Origin: an uncultured Butyrivibrio sp.
GTDB lineage: Bacteria; Bacillota; Clostridia; Lachnospirales; Lachnospiraceae
NCBI RefSeq assembly: GCF_947169445.1
Contig: NZ_CAMVPU010000071.1
Coordinates: forward strand, 1-13,962
Length of the DNA stretch: 13,962 nt
Direction of reading: 5' to 3'
The notes under the pieces: generated by a model
What the model was told of the DNA's origin: nothing
Databases searched by the model: none
What the model saw: only the letters and a program-made list of their open reading frames with translations
Position numbers and translations under genes: made by a program
Shown here: piece by piece, positions 12,906-13,962 of the stretch
How positions within the stretch are numbered: the first letter of the stretch is position 1
Layout of the letters: every line of letters begins with the position of its first letter

Positions 12906-12937
12906 AAAACTCTGGTCACTTTGCTGTCCAGAGTTTT
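12906..12937. terminator. Bidirectional intrinsic terminator
   Basis: AAAACTCTGG (12906-12915) and CCAGAGTTTT (12928-12937) form a perfect 10-bp stem around a 12-base loop, with T runs on both strands. It ends the rightward thioredoxin operon and the leftward ABC/chelatase pair. The last codon and stop of the leftward gene lie in its loop. Confidence 0.88.
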
Positions 12938-13194
12938 CTGTGTATCTCACTGTTTTTGGAAATAATGTTCTTCTCTAAATGATGCCCAGGAGCTAATAGA
13001 AGCGGAATCAGGACAACACTGCTTACTCCGTTTTTCTGGATCTCCTCCGCCACATCTTCTGCATCCGGTTGGCCATGAAGCATTACAAGAAAGGCATTTT
13101 TCCCTTTCTTTCTGACTGACTCTAATAGTTCTTCATATAAATCAAGAGCTTCTTTATCAGCTCCATGTCCAACAAGTACATACGTCTTTTCCAT
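12916..13194 (-). CDS. Short CbiK-like chelatase half-domain, possibly truncated
   Basis: This 92-aa protein matches the C-terminal half of CbiK-type sirohydrochlorin cobaltochelatases. It has YVLVGHGADKEA with His10, LHGQPDAEDVAEEIQKNGVSSVVLIPLLLAPGHHLEKN with His71/72, then NSEIHRKLW where the family has a Ser-Trp-Lys region. Full CbiK is about 260 aa; here the N-terminal half and about 35 C-terminal residues are missing. AAGGAG lies six bases before the ATG, and the ABC gene ends 10 bases upstream, so translation is likely. The stop is inside the terminator loop. It may be a shortened metal or tetrapyrrole-handling partner of the ABC importer, or a decayed remnant. Confidence 0.65.
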   Translation of the reverse strand: MEKTYVLVGHGADKEALDLYEELLESVRKKGKNAFLVMLHGQPDAEDVAEEIQKNGVSSVVLIPLLLAPGHHLEKNIISKNSEIHRKLWTAK

Positions 13195-13204
13195 TTATTG
13201 CTCC

Positions 13205-13962
13205 TTACTTTATTAGATTGTAGTCAAAAAGAAGTCTGCTGTTTGCTACTCTTTCTACTCCTACTCCAACAACTCTTTTCAGGCTCTCTTTTTTAGAAAT
13301 CTCATCCGGACTTCCGTCATCTGCGATTCTTCCATTTTCTATCAGCAGTACTTCCTTACTGTAGGTCAATGCCATTGGAATATCATGGGATGTCATTATT
13401 ATCCCGCATCCCCTCTTTGCCAGTTCTTCCAGTATTTCCATCAGCCTTATCTGATGCTCTATGTCAAGGTCTGAAGCAGGTTCATCAAGAAGGATATATC
13501 TGCTCTTTTGCGCGATCACCATGGCAATATAGGCCCGGCTCATTTCGCCTCCGGATAAAGATGAAACCTGCCTGTGGCTTAGGTTGGCAACTTCAACCAT
13601 TTCCATTGCCTCATCTATGATCCTGACATCCTCTTTGGTCAGGTTATGACCAAAGCTTTTGTACGGAAATCTTCCGTGTGAAACCAGTGTTCTTACACTC
13701 ATTGCTACCGGATTCAAATGCTGCGGAAGATAAGCCACCATTTTTGCCCTTTCTCCATGGGGCATCTTTGACACCTCGTTGCCATCAATGGTTATACTTC
13801 CTTCATAGGAAATCTGTGCATCCATAGCTTTTAAAAGCGTGGACTTACCACTTCCATTTTTTCCAATGATACTGGTGATGAACCCCTGTTCAAAGGAATA
13901 TCCGACAATATCTATTATTGTTCCAGAGCCATATCCTGCTCTGATATTTCGTAGTTCCAGAG
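13205..13962 (-). CDS. ABC importer ATP-binding protein (iron-siderophore/heme/cobalamin type), 5' end missing
   Basis: The frame is open to the right edge and begins LELRNIRAGYGSGTIIDIV, so only a few N-terminal residues are missing; the internal Met at 13825 is not the start. Walker A is GKNGSGKST, the Q-loop is YLPQHLNP, the signature is LSGGEMSRAYIA, Walker B is YILLDEPASDLD and the H-loop is TSHD. All are intact. The spacing and the SVRTLVSHGRFPY segment are typical of FecE/FepC/BtuD ATPases serving FecCD-type permeases. Pairing with a CbiK-like protein favours heme, cobalamin or another metal-chelate substrate. Permease and binding-protein genes would lie to the right. Confidence 0.92.
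   Translation of the reverse strand, partial: LELRNIRAGYGSGTIIDIVGYSFEQGFITSIIGKNGSGKSTLLKAMDAQISYEGSITIDGNEVSKMPHGERAKMVAYLPQHLNPVAMSVRTLVSHGRFPYKSFGHNLTKEDVRIIDEAMEMVEVANLSHRQVSSLSGGEMSRAYIAMVIAQKSRYILLDEPASDLDIEHQIRLMEILEELAKRGCGIIMTSHDIPMALTYSKEVLLIENGRIADDGSPDEISKKESLKRVVGVGVERVANSRLLFDYNLIK

Noticed and set aside
12560..12919. Minus-strand 119-codon frame
   Set aside because: It is the reverse of the glutaredoxin-like gene and terminator, with no ribosome site or family features.

Overview
The window looks like chromosomal DNA of an anaerobic, moderately AT-rich Clostridia bacterium, most likely Lachnospiraceae or a close relative. The reasons are the Tn1549-type transfer genes (VirD4/TraG, PcfB/DUF3801, Maff2, RepA_N with a DUF6017-like C-terminus), a DUF5688 protein, a strict-anaerobe-type hybrid cluster protein, and strong AAGGAGG-type ribosome sites. 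No rRNA, tRNA, CRISPR array, transposase or integrase is visible.

Left part (1 to about 6300): a run of minus-strand genes that is one arm of an integrative conjugative element or, less likely, a plasmid. In transcription order it has a DUF5688 protein, a four-cysteine mini-protein, a RepA_N replication initiator, an unrecognised 140-aa protein, a DUF4406/DUF7768-like protein, PcfB, the VirD4 coupling protein, the Maff2 membrane protein and the first codons of a TrbL/VirB6-like channel protein that leaves the window. Non-coding stretches here are rich in structure. Both gaps flanking Maff2 hold long inverted repeats. Two related hairpins precede the DUF5688 and mini-protein/RepA units. Four 23-bp iteron-like repeats lie inside repA. 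Five helically phased TTCCCR repeats lie next to the probable element edge. The edge has not been proven.

Middle part (6320-10925): a nitric-oxide/nitrosative-stress module. hcp and an unrecognised 196-aa gene run leftward. A Crp/Fnr-family regulator and an overlapping DUF1858-DUF438-hemerythrin-PAS protein run rightward. A perfect 16-bp palindrome between them overlaps -35-like boxes facing both ways, suggesting one HcpR-like regulator controls both arms and itself.

Right part (10930-12937): an HxlR regulator diverges from a tight plus-strand operon of thioredoxin, 2[4Fe-4S] ferredoxin, a four-helix membrane protein with NapH/NosR-like cysteine pairs, and a glutaredoxin-like protein. The set reads as a thiol/iron-sulfur electron relay at the membrane. 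A perfect bidirectional terminator closes it.

Right edge (12916-13962): a leftward pair made of an Fe3+-siderophore/heme/cobalamin-type ABC ATPase (its first codons lie outside the window) and a short CbiK-like chelatase half whose last codons run into the shared terminator.
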